Source of the DNA: Notamacropus eugenii
Taxonomy: Eukaryota; Chordata; Mammalia; Diprotodontia; Macropodidae
Assembly (NCBI RefSeq): GCF_028372415.1
Contig: NC_092879.1
Coordinates: forward strand, 97,779,067 to 97,843,066
Direction of reading: 5' to 3'
Length of the DNA: 64,000 nt
The notes beneath the pieces were generated by a model. The model had not been told where the DNA came from, ran no database searches, and saw only the letters and a program-made list of their open reading frames with translations. Positions 60,525 to 64,000 of this stretch are shown one piece after another (positions within the stretch are counted from its first letter, which is position 1; each line of letters begins with the position of its first letter). The position numbers were made by a program, and so were the translations under genes.

Positions 60525-61385
60525 TTCGCTCAATCAACAAGTGTTTTTTTAAGTGCCTACTGTGTGCCAGGTACTGTTCTGGGTGCTGGGGATATGAAGG
60601 CAAATTAAAACAATCCCTGCTCTCAAGGAGCATATTTTGTAATAGAGGAGACAACTTGTACGTACGTAGGTGTGCCCAGCACACACACAAGGTGACCCAG
60701 GGTGGGGTAAAGCCCTAGAAGCTGGGGAACAGGGGTGGCCTCCTGAAGAAGCAATGTAGGAACATGGCTTAGTCCTGAAAGAAGCCAGGAGAGCTAGGAG
60801 GTTGAGGTGAAGAAGACTGGCATGCCAGGTAGAGGAGACAGCTGGTGCAAAGGCATGGGGAGGAAATGGAAGGTCATGTATAAGGAACAGCCAGGAGGCC
60901 AGTTTAGAGCCTAGGAGGGGGAAGCATCATGTAAGCAGACTGGAAATGTAGGATGGATCCAGGTTCTAAAAAGCTTTAAATGCCAAACTATGTATGATCC
61001 CAAAGGAAGGAATGGTGAGCCACTGAGGTTTCTTGAGGAGGACAGTGACATGATGAGGCATGAACTTTAGAAGAATCACTTTGGTGACTGTGTAGATGAC
61101 AGATTAGAGTAAGGAGAGACTTGAGGGTGGAAGACTGGTTCAGTAATCAAGCTGAGAGGCAATGTAAGCCTGATCTGAGGTGGGAGTAGAGAGAAGGGGC
61201 CCCATTGTAGAGATGTGGATGGAGAAATCAGCGAGAAATAGCAACTCACTGGATCTATGGGCTAAAGGAGAGGGAAGAGTCTAGGTCAGGGCCAAGGCTG
61301 GGAAGCCAGGAGCCTGGGAGGATGGTGGGAGTTGTGACGTGGGGGGAAAGGGTACTAGAGAGTCAGCATCAACAGACATTATTTT
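60525..61385 (-). mobile_element. L2 LINE 3' part (antisense)
   Basis: 'gtgcctactgtgtgccagg', 'ctctcaaggagcatatttt', 'tggtgcaaaggcatgggga', 'gagccactgaggtttcttg' and 'agaagaatcactttggtga' are in antisense L2 order over about 860 bp. Confidence 0.85.
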
Positions 61386-62687
<1,302 letters not shown>

Positions 62688-62689
62688 TG

Positions 62690-63165
62690 AATTGTCAACG
62701 ACCATCAGGAAAAAAGTGTTCAAAAGCACGAATAAACAAAGAACGGCAAGCAGAAATACTCCTGAGGTATCACCATGTGGCCGTCAAAGCCTCAAAGAAA
62801 AAATAGGAAAACTCGTTGTCAGAGGGGCTGTGGGAAGGAAAGAAGTCACTGCCAGTGGAGCTGGTTGAATCAGTTCAACCATTCTAGAAAATGATTGGGG
62901 ATTATTATGTAAGAAAAAAGTTATTCTTTGTAACCTTGACCTAGAGATCCCATTCCTGGGACTGTATCCCAAAGAGGTTATTGAAAGCAATGAAAGATCC
63001 CTATGTACAAAGAGATTTCTAGCACTTCAGTCTGTGATAATAGAAAGCTGGGAACAAAATCTGTGCCCAACATAGTTTGCTAATGGCTTCACAAATTGTG
63101 GGAGAGAAACGGAATGGAATCTTGCAACACTGTAGGGAATGATGAATATGAAGGATTCAGAGAAA
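62690..63165 (+). mobile_element. L1 LINE 3'-end fragment
   Basis: 'caaccattctagaaaatga', 'cttgacctagagatcccat', 'gggactgtatcccaaagag' and 'ggaatggaatcttgcaaca' follow the same L1 3' block as at 18.1 kb, more diverged. Confidence 0.7.
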
Positions 63166-63180
63166 TGGGGGGATTCTTGT

Positions 63181-63335
63181 ATGGAGTGATGTAGGTTAAA
63201 GAAGGTGAAGAGCAAAGAGCAGTATGTAAAATGAATGCAACAATGATATGAGGGGTGATGTAAGGTAAAGAAGGTGGAGGCCAGAGAACAATACGTAAAA
63301 TGAAATGAAAACAACAATGAAATGAGGGGTGGTGT
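63181..63335. repeat. Tandem repeat, about 67-bp unit
   Basis: Two diverged units, from 63181 and from 63248, share 'gtgatgta', 'ttaaagaaggtg' or 'gtaaagaaggtg', and 'gtaaaatgaa', with a short third start at 63322. Confidence 0.75.
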
Positions 63336-64000
63336 TTGCTGGCCACAAATCCTTCCTTGCCAGTAACAAGTGACAGACTCCCCAGATAGACAGTGACGGT
63401 GTCTTGTCAACCACAGTTGTGCTCAGATGCTTTGGCTTAACTCTTTGAAAGAAATGTACCTTTATAGGGAGCTTTATTGAGGTGTTTGTTGGGAAGTATC
63501 AGTTGTTTCCAAACAAAAGACACCAATCAGCTTTAAAGAAATCAGTGTTTTTAAAAGAAGACAAAGTCCTAGCATCCCTGCAACTTCTGCCAGTCGTCTT
63601 GGGGACCCAATTAGCATCAGCTCCTTAGCATAGGCCTTCCTGCCCTGGACCAGGTGTGGAGGTGATGTTTGCCCTGGCTTCCTCCACCTAGACCGTTCCT
63701 CACCATGAACAGATCTGCAGGTACTGCAGAATGGGCATTTCTAGAGATCGATGCCATTGCTGGCAAGAGCTCTTTACTGATGTGTTTGGGGCACTAATGG
63801 TGATACGTAATAACAGACTCGTTAGCCAGGGCCTCGGATCGAGCCTTTCAGATGTAAACTTGGATTCAGTTGAGAGACGTAAATTGAGGACTTCCATGTG
63901 AATTCCATCTATAAGGGGATTCCACAACATATCTACAAAGGAATCCCTCAAAGCACATGGCTAGAAATATGGCACCACTCTACAGCGTAAGCAGAAATGC
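63336..64000. other. Start of the last DCX intron, unrecognised
   Basis: No repeat, RNA or exon is recognised up to the window edge. The terminal coding exon of DCX should lie further right. Confidence 0.4.

Overview
The window is vertebrate genomic DNA, most likely from a marsupial. Two observations support this. Several SINE copies (for example 49858-50112, 43588-43825 and 44822-45020) carry the tRNA-derived head, CORE and marsupial-type tail with a GACATGACTGAAATGACTG ending that I associate with MAR1/WSINE1-type elements. The L1, RTE, L2 and L3/CR1 LINE mix is also of marsupial character. About 2% of the sequence is protein-coding. The rest is intron and intergenic DNA crowded with old, mutually nested retroposons and simple repeats.

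The only protein-coding gene I can establish is doublecortin (DCX), on the plus strand. DCX encodes the neuronal microtubule-associated protein that is X-linked in human. Five coding exons are visible: 25041-25404 (with a 21-nt 5' UTR from 25020), 35430-35770, 54275-54377, 55350-55487 and 62275-62369. Every boundary has AG/GT sites and compatible phases. Joined, they give 1041 nt, or 347 codons: the N-terminal DC domain, linker, C-terminal DC domain and most of the Ser/Pro-rich tail. The last short coding exon (about 18 residues in human) and the 3' UTR lie beyond the right edge. A probable non-coding first exon and promoter lie around 23280-23797. Exon 4 keeps two tandem splice donors 15 bp apart, giving forms with or without GNDQD.

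Layout: 1-23.2 kb is 5' flanking DNA holding L1, L3/CR1, L2, RTE and MIR-like repeats, a GGAA microsatellite and an unexplained CpG-rich block (9.89-10.09 kb). 23.3-25.0 kb is the promoter, first exon and first intron, with a G-rich tract. 25.4-35.4 kb is a 10-kb intron with long antisense L2 copies. 35.8-54.3 kb is an 18.5-kb intron with a large antisense L3/CR1, a second RTE and a 0.5-kb pyrimidine tract. 54.4-62.3 kb holds two further introns, including a 201-bp palindromic DNA transposon. The remainder is the start of the last intron.

I found no tRNA, rRNA, CRISPR array, intact transposon gene or recognisable retrovirus. I saw no evidence of a wholly new system. The most useful leads are the isoform-controlling sites of DCX, the nested LINE insertions and a few stretches that none of the known features explain.
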